Position numbers and translations under genes: made by a program. Positions 1-10,721 of a stretch of 64,000 nt of DNA are shown in pieces; positions within the stretch are counted from its first letter, which is position 1; each line of letters starts with the position of its first letter. The stretch lies in assembly GCF_008365405.1 (NCBI RefSeq), contig NZ_QOKV01000010.1, forward strand, positions 124,001 through 188,000, in the 5' to 3' direction. The notes under the pieces were generated by a model. It worked only from the letters and a program-made list of their open reading frames with translations, did no database searches and was not told the DNA's origin. The stretch is from Azospirillum brasilense (GTDB taxonomy: Bacteria; Pseudomonadota; Alphaproteobacteria; Azospirillales; Azospirillaceae).

Positions 1-18
1 TCTTCGTGTTCCTCCCAT
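1..18 (-). promoter_or_regulatory. Probable ribosome binding site of a gene that begins at the window edge
   Basis: On the minus strand a GGAGG (plus positions 11-15) lies 20-odd bases downstream of the stop of the 2Fe-2S subunit gene, and the first window base could be the A of an ATG nine bases later. Small subunits of molybdenum hydroxylases are usually followed by the large molybdopterin subunit gene, so that is the expected neighbour. Only the Shine-Dalgarno sequence is visible; the coding part lies outside. Confidence 0.35.
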
Positions 19-37
19 GAGAGCCTTTGCCCGTTGC

Positions 38-535
<498 letters not shown>

Positions 536-853
536 CCGCTGTCCTCCCATTGTTGGTGACGTTCTGTTGCCCCGACCTTCGCGACGCTTCTTTCGACGGT
601 TCTTCCAACTCTGCGGGATAAAGTGTGGCGCAGGACCTACCGGAACAAGGATAGGGGGGCGTCGTCCTATCCGGTCAAGACGCCGTTCGGCCTCCTCCGA
701 AGGGAGAATGCTTGCGCCGAACCGCCGCGTTTCTTTCGGATCCTACGGACTGGCGGACCCACCGCCCGCAAGTTAGGATACCCAACAATCCGACGCAAAC
801 CAAAGCGTCTTACGAACGATCCGAGACGGACAGCCTTTTGGGAGGGAAGTAGA
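536..853. other. Divergent intergenic region with one hairpin
   Basis: This 318-base gap separates the minus-strand hydroxylase subunit from the plus-strand TRAP operon and should hold both promoters. The only clear structure is a 7-bp inverted repeat (GGATAGG at 649-655, CCTATCC at 666-672). I see no convincing coding sequence and no promoter I would commit to. Confidence 0.4.
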
Positions 854-1792
854 ATGAAGCGTTTCCTGGCCGCGGTCGGCGTCTGCATGCTCACCGCGCT
901 GCCGGCCCAGGCCGAGCAGTTCGTCACCGTCCTGACCGGCGGCACCAGCGGCGTCTATTACCCGCTGGGCGTGGCGCTGTCGGGCATCTACGGCAAGGCC
1001 ATCCCGGGGGCCAAGGTTACGGTCCAGGCGACCAAGGCGTCGGTCGAGAACCTGAACCTCCTCCAGTCGGAGCGCGGCGAGATCGCCTTCTCGCTCGGCG
1101 ATTCGCTGAGCGGCGCCTGGAAGGGCGACGAGGAGGCCGGCTTTAAGACCAAGCTGACCAAGCTGCGCACCGTCGCCGCGATCTACCCCAACTACATCCA
1201 GATCGTCGCCAGCAAGGACTCCGGCGTGAAGACGCTGGCCGACCTGAAGGGCAAGCGCGTGTCGGTCGGCGCGCCGAAGTCGGGCACCGAGCTGAACGCC
1301 CGCGCGATCTTCGCCGCCGCCGGGCTGGGCTACAAGGACTTCGCCAAGACCGAGTATCTGCCCTTTGCCGAATCGGTGGACCTGATCAAGAACCGGCAGC
1401 TCGACGCGACGCTGATCTCCGCGGGCCTCGGCGTGGCGGCGATCAAGGATCTGGCGACCTCGCAGGACATCACCATCGTGTCGATCCCGGCGGATGTGAT
1501 CCAGAAGGTCGGCGACCCGGCTTACATCGCCGAGACCATCCCGGCCAACAGCTACAGCGGCCAGAGCGAGCCGGTGCCGACCGCGGCGGTGCGCAACCTG
1601 CTGGTCACCCACGCCGGCGTGTCGGACGACGCGGTCTATGCGATGACCAAGGCGATGTTCGAGAATCTCGACGCGATGGCCGCGGCCCACGCCGCCGCCA
1701 AGCAGATCAAGCTGGACGCGACCGCCACCCAGTCGCCGGTGCCGCTGCATCCGGGTGCGGAGAAGTTCTACAAGGAAAAGGGTCTGATGTAA
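854..1792 (+). CDS. TAXI family TRAP transporter solute-binding receptor
   Basis: This periplasmic receptor (312 residues) opens with a signal peptide ending near residue 20 (ALPAQA, then EQ), followed by VTVLTGGTSGVYYPLGVAL, the hallmark N-terminal strand and loop of TAXI-type TRAP receptors. It would bind a small organic acid or amino acid and deliver it to the membrane permease encoded 31 bases downstream. The ATG at 854 is chosen because GGAGGG lies eight bases upstream and a proper signal peptide follows; longer readings add an implausible arginine-rich leader. The receptor, fused permease and DUF1850 gene form the standard TAXI-TRAP operon. Ligand unknown. Confidence 0.93.
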   Translation: MKRFLAAVGVCMLTALPAQAEQFVTVLTGGTSGVYYPLGVALSGIYGKAIPGAKVTVQATKASVENLNLLQSERGEIAFSLGDSLSGAWKGDEEAGFKTKLTKLRTVAAIYPNYIQIVASKDSGVKTLADLKGKRVSVGAPKSGTELNARAIFAAAGLGYKDFAKTEYLPFAESVDLIKNRQLDATLISAGLGVAAIKDLATSQDITIVSIPADVIQKVGDPAYIAETIPANSYSGQSEPVPTAAVRNLLVTHAGVSDDAVYAMTKAMFENLDAMAAAHAAAKQIKLDATATQSPVPLHPGAEKFYKEKGLM

Positions 1793-1823
1793 GCGCGCCC
1801 CGTCGTCCCGGAGCCCCCGTGCG

Positions 1824-3916
<2,093 letters not shown>

Positions 3917-3920
<4 letters not shown>

Positions 3921-4297
3921 GTGCAGCGTTATGCCTGTCGGCGCTCGGCGGGGCGGTTCTCGCCGCCCTGCCAGGGTCCGCTTTCTCGCTCTCCTGGACC
4001 CATTCGGTGGAGAAGACCGAATGGCGGGAGGAATGGCGCATCGAGGACGGACGTCTCGTCCTGGCCGAAGCCCGTGTGAAGGGGGGCGGCGCCGGGATGG
4101 AGCCGCCCGCGGGCGCCCGCTTGGCCGCCGGCTGGTGGGTCTGGGTGCCGGCGGTGCCGCCGTTGGAACGGGTGGTTCTGGCCGCTTCCTCCTTCACGCC
4201 GGAGCACGAACTGTGCGTGGAGGGGACCTGCCGTCCGCTCCACGGCTGGATCGGCGGGCCGATGCCGAGTCCCCTCGAACTGAAGCCCTGCGGCTAG
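3917..4297 (+). CDS. DUF1850 domain-containing protein
   Basis: This gene starts with an ATGA overlap on the stop of the TRAP permease and encodes 126 residues. The first 25 residues are hydrophobic (CLSALGGAVLAALPGSAFSL), probably a signal peptide or anchor. The remainder has the FSLSWTHSVEKTEWREEWRI stretch typical of DUF1850, a small family found almost only beside TAXI-TRAP permeases. Function unknown; location suggests a periplasmic accessory of the transporter. Family placement rests on the HSVE..EWREEW pattern and context. Confidence 0.85.
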
Positions 4298-4402
4298 AGA
4301 CACGTTATTCACGCACGGCCGATAAGGGAATCCCGAAGGGGCGTTCCGGCTTGGCTTAGCCCTTTCGGAGACGCATACTTCGGTAACTGATATTACAGAT
4401 GA
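4298..4402 (+). promoter_or_regulatory. Hairpin-rich leader upstream of the Na+/H+ antiporter gene
   Basis: Three short hairpins are packed into about 80 bases. The first pairs GGAA..CCC with GGG..TTCC around a GAA loop. The second pairs CCG..GGC with GCC..CGG around a TTA loop with a symmetric internal bulge. The third is TAC-TTCG-GTA. Ion-antiporter genes are often controlled by cation-sensing riboswitches, so this could be one, but I cannot match it to a known consensus by eye. No strong Shine-Dalgarno sequence precedes the start. Confidence 0.35.
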
Positions 4403-5875
4403 ATGCGTGTTATGACCGACGCCCGACCGACCCGACATCGCCTCGCCCGTTCACTTGCCGCTCCCCTGGTAGGCCTCGCTGTCGCCGGAGTGCCGGGGCT
4501 GGCCCTGGCGGCGGAAGCGGCGGGGGCACCACATCTCGACGGGCGCGACCTGAACGTCTTCTGGGTGATTCCCTTCGTCGGGATTCTGCTGTCCATCGCG
4601 CTGATGCCACTGCTGGCGCCGTCCTTCTGGCACCATCATTTCGGCAAGGTCGCCGCCGGCTGGGCCATCGCCTTCCTGCTGCCCTTCGCGTTGACCTTCG
4701 GGGCGGGGCTCGCCACCTACGAGCTGCTGCACACCCTGCTTCTCGAATACATTCCCTTCATCGTGCTGCTGACCGCCTTGTTCACAGTGGCGGGCGGCGT
4801 GCGGATCTGCGGCACCCTGGTGGGAACGCCGCTGGCGAACACGCTGGGGCTGGGGCTGGGCACGCTGCTGGCGAGCCTCATGGGAACGACCGGCGCCTCG
4901 ATGCTGCTGATCCGGCCGCTGATCCGCGCCAACGAGCACCGGCGGCACAAGGTGCACACCGTCGTCTTCTTCATCTTCCTGGTGTCGAACGTCGGCGGCT
5001 CGCTGACGCCGCTGGGCGATCCGCCGCTGTTCCTCGGTTTCCTGAAGGGGGTCGGCTTCTTCTGGCCGACCGTGCACCTGTTCTGGCCGATGGTGCTGGT
5101 GGCGGGCTGCCTGCTGGCGATCTACTTCCTGGTCGACCTCTACCTGCACACCAAGGACCCCGGCAAGCATCCGCTGATCGAGGGCGTGCATGAGCGGGAG
5201 CCGGTGCGCATCGAGGGGGCGGTCAATCTGCTCCTCCTCGTCGCCATCGTCGGCGCGGTGCTGCTGAGCGGCGTCTGGCATCCGGGAGTGGGGGTGGAGA
5301 TCTACCACATCCACGTGCCGCTGGAGACGATCGTGAGCAACCTGCTGCTTCTCGGCATCACCGGTCTGTCGCTGGTGCTGACCAGCGCGCGCAGCCGCCG
5401 CCTGAACGCCTTCACCTGGGGGCCGATCCTGGAGGTGGCGAAGCTGTTCGCGGCGATCTTCCTGACCATCATCCCGGCCATCGCCATCCTGAAGGCGGGC
5501 ACCGACGGCGCGCTGGGCGCCATCATCGCGGCGGTGAACCAGGACGGCCAGCCGGTCCCGGCGGCCTATTTCTGGGCGGCGGGCATCCTGTCCAGCTTCC
5601 TCGACAACGCACCGACCTACCTGATCTTCTTCAACACGGCGGGCGGCGACGCGCAGGTGTTGATGACCGACCTTGCCGTGACCCTGGCGGCCATTTCGGC
5701 GGGCGCGGTGTTCATGGGTGCCAACACCTACATCGGCAACGCGCCGAACTTCATGGTCAAGGCCATCGCGGAGGAGCGCGGCGTGGCGATGCCGAGCTTC
5801 TTCGGCTACATGCTGTGGTCCTTCGGCATCCTGGTGCCGCTGTTCGTCCTGGTGACCTGGGTGTTCTTCCTCTAG
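4403..5875 (+). CDS. Sodium:proton antiporter (CitMHS/NhaD-like ion transporter superfamily)
   Basis: This 490-residue polytopic protein has an N-terminal hydrophobic stretch that may be a cleaved signal, followed by about eleven membrane segments. Motifs such as SNVGGSLTPLGDPPLFLGF and SSFLDNAPTYLIFF are characteristic of the putative Na+/H+ antiporter branch related to NhaD and citrate carriers; the conserved acidic and asparagine residues in the two re-entrant halves are present. It should expel Na+ in exchange for protons at the inner membrane. The start could be the ATG at 4403 or at 4412; neither has a clear ribosome site. It appears to be transcribed alone, with a terminator after it. 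Confidence 0.85.
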   Translation: MRVMTDARPTRHRLARSLAAPLVGLAVAGVPGLALAAEAAGAPHLDGRDLNVFWVIPFVGILLSIALMPLLAPSFWHHHFGKVAAGWAIAFLLPFALTFGAGLATYELLHTLLLEYIPFIVLLTALFTVAGGVRICGTLVGTPLANTLGLGLGTLLASLMGTTGASMLLIRPLIRANEHRRHKVHTVVFFIFLVSNVGGSLTPLGDPPLFLGFLKGVGFFWPTVHLFWPMVLVAGCLLAIYFLVDLYLHTKDPGKHPLIEGVHEREPVRIEGAVNLLLLVAIVGAVLLSGVWHPGVGVEIYHIHVPLETIVSNLLLLGITGLSLVLTSARSRRLNAFTWGPILEVAKLFAAIFLTIIPAIAILKAGTDGALGAIIAAVNQDGQPVPAAYFWAAGILSSFLDNAPTYLIFFNTAGGDAQVLMTDLAVTLAAISAGAVFMGANTYIGNAPNFMVKAIAEERGVAMPSFFGYMLWSFGILVPLFVLVTWVFFL

Positions 5876-5897
5876 CCCCGGATATCTGGGCTCGGAT

Positions 5898-5930
5898 GCC
5901 GGGCGGCCCGTCGCCGCCCGGCGTTTCCCC
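5898..5930. terminator. Intrinsic terminator between convergent genes
   Basis: A perfect 10-bp stem (GCCGGGCGGC at 5898-5907, GCCGCCCGGC at 5913-5922, five-base loop) is followed by GTTTCCCC. It sits between the convergent antiporter and universal stress genes and could stop transcription from the left. Confidence 0.7.
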
Positions 5931-5931
5931 G

Positions 5932-6756
5932 TCAGTGGGACATCAGCACCGGCACGTCCAGATTCGCCAGAACCGTTCGGGTGGCGCCGCCGAGGACCAT
6001 CTCGCGCAGGCGGGAATGGCCGTAGGACCCCATCACCAGAAGATCGCCGCCCAACTCGCGGCAAGAGCTGATCAGGACGTCCCCGACGTCGCCGCCCTGG
6101 AAGATGGTCGCCTGATGCTGGCTGCGCACGCCGTGGCGCTCCAGCCAGATCATCAGATCGCGCCCGCTGTCCAGCCTGTGGCCCGGCGGGTCGATGGTGA
6201 CCACCGTGACCTTCTCCGCCTCCTTCAGGAAGGGCAGGGCGTTGCGCACGGCACGACCCGCCTCCCGCGTGTTCTTCCAGGCCACCACGACGTGGCGCCC
6301 GATCGCCGCGGTGGGCGGAGCGGCGTAGGGCAGAACCAACGTGGGGCAGGGGCTGGTCAGCGGCAGCCGGTCCGGCACCTGGAGTGCCACCCGGTCGCCG
6401 CGCTCGTCGTCGTGGCTCTGTGTCACCACGGCCAGATCGGCGTAGACAGCGCGGGCGGCCAGCAACTCCACATGGTCGCCTTCCTCGATCGTCCAGGAGT
6501 AGGAGCAGTCCTTGAGCGTCTGCCGCACCTCCTGCTCGATCTGCTCGGCCTTCTCGTGGGCAATGGCCGTGGCCTCCGCGATGTAGGCGTAGGAGGCGGC
6601 GCGTCCGGTCACCGCGGCGGGCATGGACACCGGCGTGGCGACGAACAGCACCTCGACGAAGGCGGAGAATCGCTTGGCGAGGATGGCGGCCACCGCCAGC
6701 CGCTGGGAATGGCGGTCGTCGTTCGACATGTGCAGCAGGATCGTCTTGATCGGCAT
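5932..6756 (-). CDS. Universal stress protein, tandem UspA domains
   Basis: This 274-residue cytoplasmic protein holds two UspA folds: residues 1-140 begin PIKTILLHMSNDDRHSQRLA, and the second half begins near HVVVAWKNTREAGRAVRNAL. The C-terminal MGSYGHSRLREMVLGGATRT contains the G-x2-G-x9-G(S/T) nucleotide-binding signature of ATP-binding Usp proteins; the first half lacks a clear copy. The start at 6756 (MPIKTILL) is chosen since the fold begins there. It is monocistronic as far as can be seen, with a terminator shared with the convergent antiporter gene. The specific stress is unknown. Confidence 0.9.
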   Translation of the reverse strand: MPIKTILLHMSNDDRHSQRLAVAAILAKRFSAFVEVLFVATPVSMPAAVTGRAASYAYIAEATAIAHEKAEQIEQEVRQTLKDCSYSWTIEEGDHVELLAARAVYADLAVVTQSHDDERGDRVALQVPDRLPLTSPCPTLVLPYAAPPTAAIGRHVVVAWKNTREAGRAVRNALPFLKEAEKVTVVTIDPPGHRLDSGRDLMIWLERHGVRSQHQATIFQGGDVGDVLISSCRELGGDLLVMGSYGHSRLREMVLGGATRTVLANLDVPVLMSH

Positions 6757-6835
6757 GGTCTCGCTCGCAGGTTTCGAACCGGATGACCGGCACTCCATAG
6801 GTAATGTTTGTTGAGCCAATCTGGCAACGACCCGG

Positions 6836-7594
6836 CTAGCGGCTGGCGAAGCCTGTGCGTCCGCCCACGCCGTGTCCGGGAGGAAGGCCGGAGATTTCCA
6901 GAAGCAGCTTGCTCAGAATGGCGTCGGCGAAGGCTTCGAAGCTGACGGCGGGCACCAGGAAGGCGCCCGGCCCACCGATCACATGCTCCTCGTAATAGCC
7001 GTCGAGATTCGTCGGCGCCGCCCCGCCCCAGGGATTGGGCCGGTCGTTGAGGATCGGCAGGCCGTTGATGGTGATCCCGGCGGCGACCGCCTCGTCGCGC
7101 GCCCACTGCACCGGGCGCCCGCGGTTGTTGACCCCGTCGCCCGACACGTCGATCACCCGCCGCGCCCCTTCGAACCCGTTGTCGTTGAACAGGCGGACGC
7201 TGAAGTCGATGGCCGCGCTGATCGAGGTCCACTGCGCGCTGAGATAGGGAGATTCGGCGACGGAGGAGGCGAAGGCCTCGACGCTGCCGTGATCGCTCAG
7301 CAGGGTCCAGGGCACGGTGATGCGCTGGAAGCTGTCCCCGGCCCATTCGACATAGGTGACGGCGATGCGCCCATAGGGGCCGCCACGGATGGCCGCCTGG
7401 ACCTTCGCGTCGGTGAGGGCGGCGACGTAACCCTCCCGCTGGAGGCGGCCTTCCTCCGCGTCCACGCTGCCGGACACGTCCACGGCCAGCACCAATTCCA
7501 GATCGACCGGCGTGTCGGCCTGGGCCGGCGCGCCCGCTCCGCCGACGACAAGAACCGCGGCGGCCATCCCCGCCAGACGCCACGCACCGTCCAT
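6836..7594 (-). CDS. DUF1194 domain-containing secreted von Willebrand factor A protein
   Basis: The product (252 residues) has a signal peptide (MAAAVLVVGGAGAPAQA) and then LELVLAVDVSGSVD, whose D-x-S-x-S is the metal-ion adhesion (MIDAS) motif of VWA domains. The later VIDVSGDGVNN matches the DUF1194 family signature. The domain fills the rest of the chain with no further module. These proteins are probably periplasmic binding or scaffold proteins, role unknown. The ATG at 7594 is preceded by GGGGGGAGG at seven bases, so the longer reading is rejected. It is divergent from the deacetylase gene. Confidence 0.88.
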   Translation of the reverse strand: MDGAWRLAGMAAAVLVVGGAGAPAQADTPVDLELVLAVDVSGSVDAEEGRLQREGYVAALTDAKVQAAIRGGPYGRIAVTYVEWAGDSFQRITVPWTLLSDHGSVEAFASSVAESPYLSAQWTSISAAIDFSVRLFNDNGFEGARRVIDVSGDGVNNRGRPVQWARDEAVAAGITINGLPILNDRPNPWGGAAPTNLDGYYEEHVIGGPGAFLVPAVSFEAFADAILSKLLLEISGLPPGHGVGGRTGFASR

Positions 7595-7732
7595 GCCGTG
7601 CCTCCCCCCGCGGATGTCCCAGACCCCAAGGGCCAAGCCCCCTCAAGAAAAGAGATCGCCATGAGGCCACGACAAGGGGCCTTGTGCACAAGACGTTGAC
7701 GGACGGTTGTCGCCGCTCCACCTCTCCACCCC

Positions 7733-8884
7733 ATGCCGACCGATTCTCCGAACGAATTTCCCGCCCGCCCGCTGTTCCTGGGCAGCGAGATCTACCGGGG
7801 CTCCAGCTATGGAGCGAAGCACCCGCTGGCCATTCCGCGGGTGTCCACCGCCATCGACCTCAGCCGTGCCATGGGATGGCTGCCCGACGCGGTCTACCGC
7901 GACAGCCCGCTGGCGTCGCCGCAGGAACTGGGCCGCTTCCACACCCCGGATTACATCACCGCCCTCCACCGCGCAGAGGCGGATCAGCGGGTGGATGCCG
8001 AAACAGGGGAGCGCTACAACCTCGGCCGGATGGAGAATCCGGTCTTTCCGGAGATGTACCGCCGTCCCGCCATCAGCACCGGTGCCGCCGTCCTGGCCGG
8101 GCGCCTGCTGGCGGAGGCGCCCGCCGGCATCGTCTACAGCCCGGCCAGCGGCACCCATCACGCCCGTCCGGGGCGGGCCAGCGGCTTCTGCTACCTCAAC
8201 GCCCCGGTGCTGGGCATTCTGGCTCTGCTCGATTCCGGAATCGAACGGGTGCTTTACGTGGACCTCGACGCCCACCACGGCGATGGGGTTGAGGACGCCT
8301 TCGCCGACGACGATCGTGTGCTGACCCTGTCGGTCCATGAGGACGGGCGCTGGCCCTTCACCGGCAAGGCCGAGGATCGGCCCGGCGCTCTGGCTTTCAA
8401 TCTGCCGGTCCCGCCGGCGTTCAACGACACGGAGATGGATTACCTTCTGGAGACGGTGATCCTGCCGCTGGGACAGGCGTTCCGCCCCCAGGCGCTGGTC
8501 ATTCAGACCGGGGCCGACGCGCTCGCCGAAGACCCGCTGAGCCGGCTGGAGCTGTCGAACAGCGCGCTGTGGCAGGCGGTGAGGGCGTTGATGGGGCTGG
8601 CGCCGCGCCTGATGGTGGTTGGGGGCGGGGGCTACAATCCCTGGTCCGTCGGACGCTGCTGGGCCGGGATCTGGGCGGTGCTGAACGGCATCGACCCGGC
8701 GGTGCCGCCGACGCCGGAGGCCGAGGGCGTGCTGCGGGCGCTGTCCTGGTCGCGCGCCGCCGGGCGCAATCCGCCGGCGCATTGGTTCACCACCCTGGCC
8801 GACGCGCCGCGTCCCGGTCCGCTGCGCGACGAGGTGCGTCGCGTTGCCGCTGCGGCAATCACGAAGATGGTCCGCACTGGATAA
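7733..8884 (+). CDS. Histone deacetylase family / AcuC-like deacetylase
   Basis: This 383-residue enzyme has the arginase-deacetylase fold. SGTHHARPGRASGFCYLN holds the tandem catalytic histidines, YVDLDAHHGDGVEDAF the zinc-binding Asp and His, and VIQTGADALAEDPLSR the second zinc aspartate; VVGGGGYNP supplies the glycine-rich loop near the active-site tyrosine position. Bacterial members remove acetyl groups from lysines (AcuC), acetylpolyamines or other amides. Substrate here is undetermined; a polyamine cluster exists about 41 kb away but shares no operon. No good ribosome site precedes the ATG. Confidence 0.9.
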   Translation: MPTDSPNEFPARPLFLGSEIYRGSSYGAKHPLAIPRVSTAIDLSRAMGWLPDAVYRDSPLASPQELGRFHTPDYITALHRAEADQRVDAETGERYNLGRMENPVFPEMYRRPAISTGAAVLAGRLLAEAPAGIVYSPASGTHHARPGRASGFCYLNAPVLGILALLDSGIERVLYVDLDAHHGDGVEDAFADDDRVLTLSVHEDGRWPFTGKAEDRPGALAFNLPVPPAFNDTEMDYLLETVILPLGQAFRPQALVIQTGADALAEDPLSRLELSNSALWQAVRALMGLAPRLMVVGGGGYNPWSVGRCWAGIWAVLNGIDPAVPPTPEAEGVLRALSWSRAAGRNPPAHWFTTLADAPRPGPLRDEVRRVAAAAITKMVRTG

Positions 8885-8939
8885 TCTTTGGAAAGTTTTT
8901 CATTCACGTATGTCACGCAGTTGACGTATTGGGACGAAT

Positions 8940-8973
8940 CGGACAGCCTGATTTGCGCGACTCGCGCTGTCCG
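8940..8973. other. Hairpin between the deacetylase gene and the next operon
   Basis: An 8-bp inverted repeat (CGGACAGC at 8940-8947, GCTGTCCG at 8966-8973) lies in the 150-base gap, just after a TTGACG (8921-8926) that could be a -35 element. No U-tract follows, so it is more likely an operator or leader hairpin than a terminator. Confidence 0.3.
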
Positions 8974-9034
8974 CTGGTCATTTCGATGAATCACGCCATG
9001 CCGGGAGCCGGAGAGGGAGAGGGGCAGGCCGCCG

Positions 9035-9592
9035 ATGTCCAACACCACCTTGCTCCTGCTGACCATCGCCGCGATGATGCTGGCCGCGGTGCCGGTCGCC
9101 ATGATGCTGAAGCGTTTCCTGCCCGACTTTCTTCATCGCTCCGCAGGCATCGACCAGCTTGAGAACCGCATCTACGTCCTGCATGCGGAGATCCACGAAC
9201 TTCAGGACCGGGTGAACGGCAAGGTGCAGCGGCGCAACCAAGCGTCCGCCGAGAAGCACCGCGCCGAAACCGAAAACCGCAAGATGGAGCGGGCAATCGC
9301 GGAAATCGCCCTCCAGCCGCCCGTGTTCGTGCACGAGGTGGGCGACCCTCAGGCCGGCCTGTCGAAGTTCATGGTGAACGTCGCCCAGGAGAAGGCCTCT
9401 TCCGGTGGCGACAAGTCCCAGGTCAACCCGATCTGGCGCTGCGCCAACGTGGCGGAGGTCTGGGCGTCCAACGCGGAGGAGGCCAAGCAACTCGTCGAGG
9501 TGGCGTTCCCCTTCAAGATGGGCTTCACCAAGACGTTCCAGAAGACGCAGGGCCGCCTCAACCCCGCCCGCATCAAGGCGCCCTCATCATGA
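9035..9592 (+). CDS. Membrane-anchored coiled-coil protein of unknown function
   Basis: I do not recognise this 185-residue protein. Residues 3-25 form one transmembrane helix; residues 38-90 are a charged helical stretch likely to form a coiled coil (LENRIYVLHAEIHELQDRV). The C-terminal 90 residues (QPPVFVHEVGDPQAGLSKFM onward) look like a small globular domain with NPIWRCANVAEVWASNAEEA. A purine-rich GGGAGAGG precedes the ATG. It overlaps the next gene by four bases; that partner has the same TM plus coiled-coil plan, so the two probably form a complex. Confidence 0.75.
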   Translation: MSNTTLLLLTIAAMMLAAVPVAMMLKRFLPDFLHRSAGIDQLENRIYVLHAEIHELQDRVNGKVQRRNQASAEKHRAETENRKMERAIAEIALQPPVFVHEVGDPQAGLSKFMVNVAQEKASSGGDKSQVNPIWRCANVAEVWASNAEEAKQLVEVAFPFKMGFTKTFQKTQGRLNPARIKAPSS

Positions 9593-10143
9593 TGATCAAC
9601 TTCCTCATCATCCTGGGGATCATCGCCATCGGGGCGTGGCTGGGCAATGTGCTGCTTGCGGTCGATTCGCAGGTTGCGCAGAGCCGCAGCCGGATGCGCG
9701 CCGCCAAGGACACCATCGGCAAGCTGGAGGCGACGATCCGCCGGCTTCAGCATGAGGAGGAGCACATCGTTAAGGAGATCGAGGAGTGTATGGCCGACAC
9801 CGTCGAGGCGCGCCGCAAGCAGTCGGACATCCAGCGGCGCCTGTCCGAGGCGCAGACCAAACAGCGGCCCCAACTCCTGATCCTGACCGACCGGCGCAAT
9901 CCGAACGACAGGGAATGGCTGGTGACCGTCGTCAACACCCAGATCGGCGAGATCGACGCCCTGCACCCGCTGGCCGTCGAATGGGCGCGCGGCCGCGACT
10001 ATCTGGTCTGGGCCGAGAGCGACCGGGAAGCCGGGGAGCGGGCCATCCGCCGCTTCAGCGCCCGCCCCGGCTACCAGATCAAGCAGATCAAGCCGCTGAC
10101 CAAGGACATTTACACCACCGCCACCGACCGGACGGCGGCGTGA
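9589..10143 (+). CDS. Membrane-anchored coiled-coil protein, partner of the preceding gene
   Basis: Unrecognised, 184 residues. One N-terminal membrane helix (residues 3-26) is followed by a long coiled coil from about residue 30 to 90 (TIGKLEATIRRLQHEEEHIV). A C-terminal globular part follows (LLILTDRRNPNDREWLVTVV, then WARGRDYLVWAESDREAGER). Both overlapping genes thus encode a single helix, a coiled coil and a roughly 90-residue cytoplasmic or periplasmic head. The translational coupling points to a stoichiometric pair; function unknown. Confidence 0.75.
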   Translation: MMINFLIILGIIAIGAWLGNVLLAVDSQVAQSRSRMRAAKDTIGKLEATIRRLQHEEEHIVKEIEECMADTVEARRKQSDIQRRLSEAQTKQRPQLLILTDRRNPNDREWLVTVVNTQIGEIDALHPLAVEWARGRDYLVWAESDREAGERAIRRFSARPGYQIKQIKPLTKDIYTTATDRTAA

Positions 10144-10201
10144 CTCCGTCGAAGAGCCTGCTGGACAGCCGCACGTCGCGACGGCATCGTCCCAGCTCTG
10201 G

Positions 10202-10708
10202 ATGTCATGGAATGGGTTGGTCGCGATGATCGGACGGGCTGTGCGTGGCCTTTTGGGCGGGTTTCTGATGGGGGTCGCAATTCTGCTGCCGGCCTTGCCG
10301 GCGTCGGCGTTGGAGAATTTCGCGCGCTCCTCGTTGACCGTCGAGACGGCCGGCGGCGGCAAGTACCGCTTTGACGTGGAACTGGCGGAAACCCCGGCGC
10401 AGCAGGCGCAGGGGCTGATGTTCCGCGAGAAGATGGCCGCCGACTCCGGAATGCTGTTCATCTACGACCGCCCGCAGCCGGCCAGCTTCTGGATGAAGAA
10501 CACGCTGATCCCGCTCGACATGATCTTCATCGGCACGGACGGCCGGATCGTGAACATCCACGCCAACGCCGTGCCGCGATCGCTGGACGCGGTGAACTCG
10601 GCCGGTCCGGTGAAGGCCATTCTGGAGATCAACGGCGGTATGAGCGCGCGACTGGGCATCCGCCCGGGCGACCGCGTGGTGCACCCGGTCTTCGGCACCG
10701 CAAAGTGA
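10202..10708 (+). CDS. DUF192 domain-containing exported protein
   Basis: The protein (168 residues) has a signal sequence ending at ALPASALEN and a single DUF192 domain. Diagnostic stretches are ETPAQQAQGLMFREKMAADS, SFWMKNTLIPLDMIFIGTDG and VKAILEINGG, typical of this small beta-barrel family in bacteria and archaea. Function is not established for the family. The start may instead be the ATG at 10226 (MIGRAVRG), which would give a more usual signal-peptide n-region; neither has a strong ribosome site. Confidence 0.88.
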   Translation: MSWNGLVAMIGRAVRGLLGGFLMGVAILLPALPASALENFARSSLTVETAGGGKYRFDVELAETPAQQAQGLMFREKMAADSGMLFIYDRPQPASFWMKNTLIPLDMIFIGTDGRIVNIHANAVPRSLDAVNSAGPVKAILEINGGMSARLGIRPGDRVVHPVFGTAK

Positions 10709-10721
10709 CGGCGCGGCGGCC

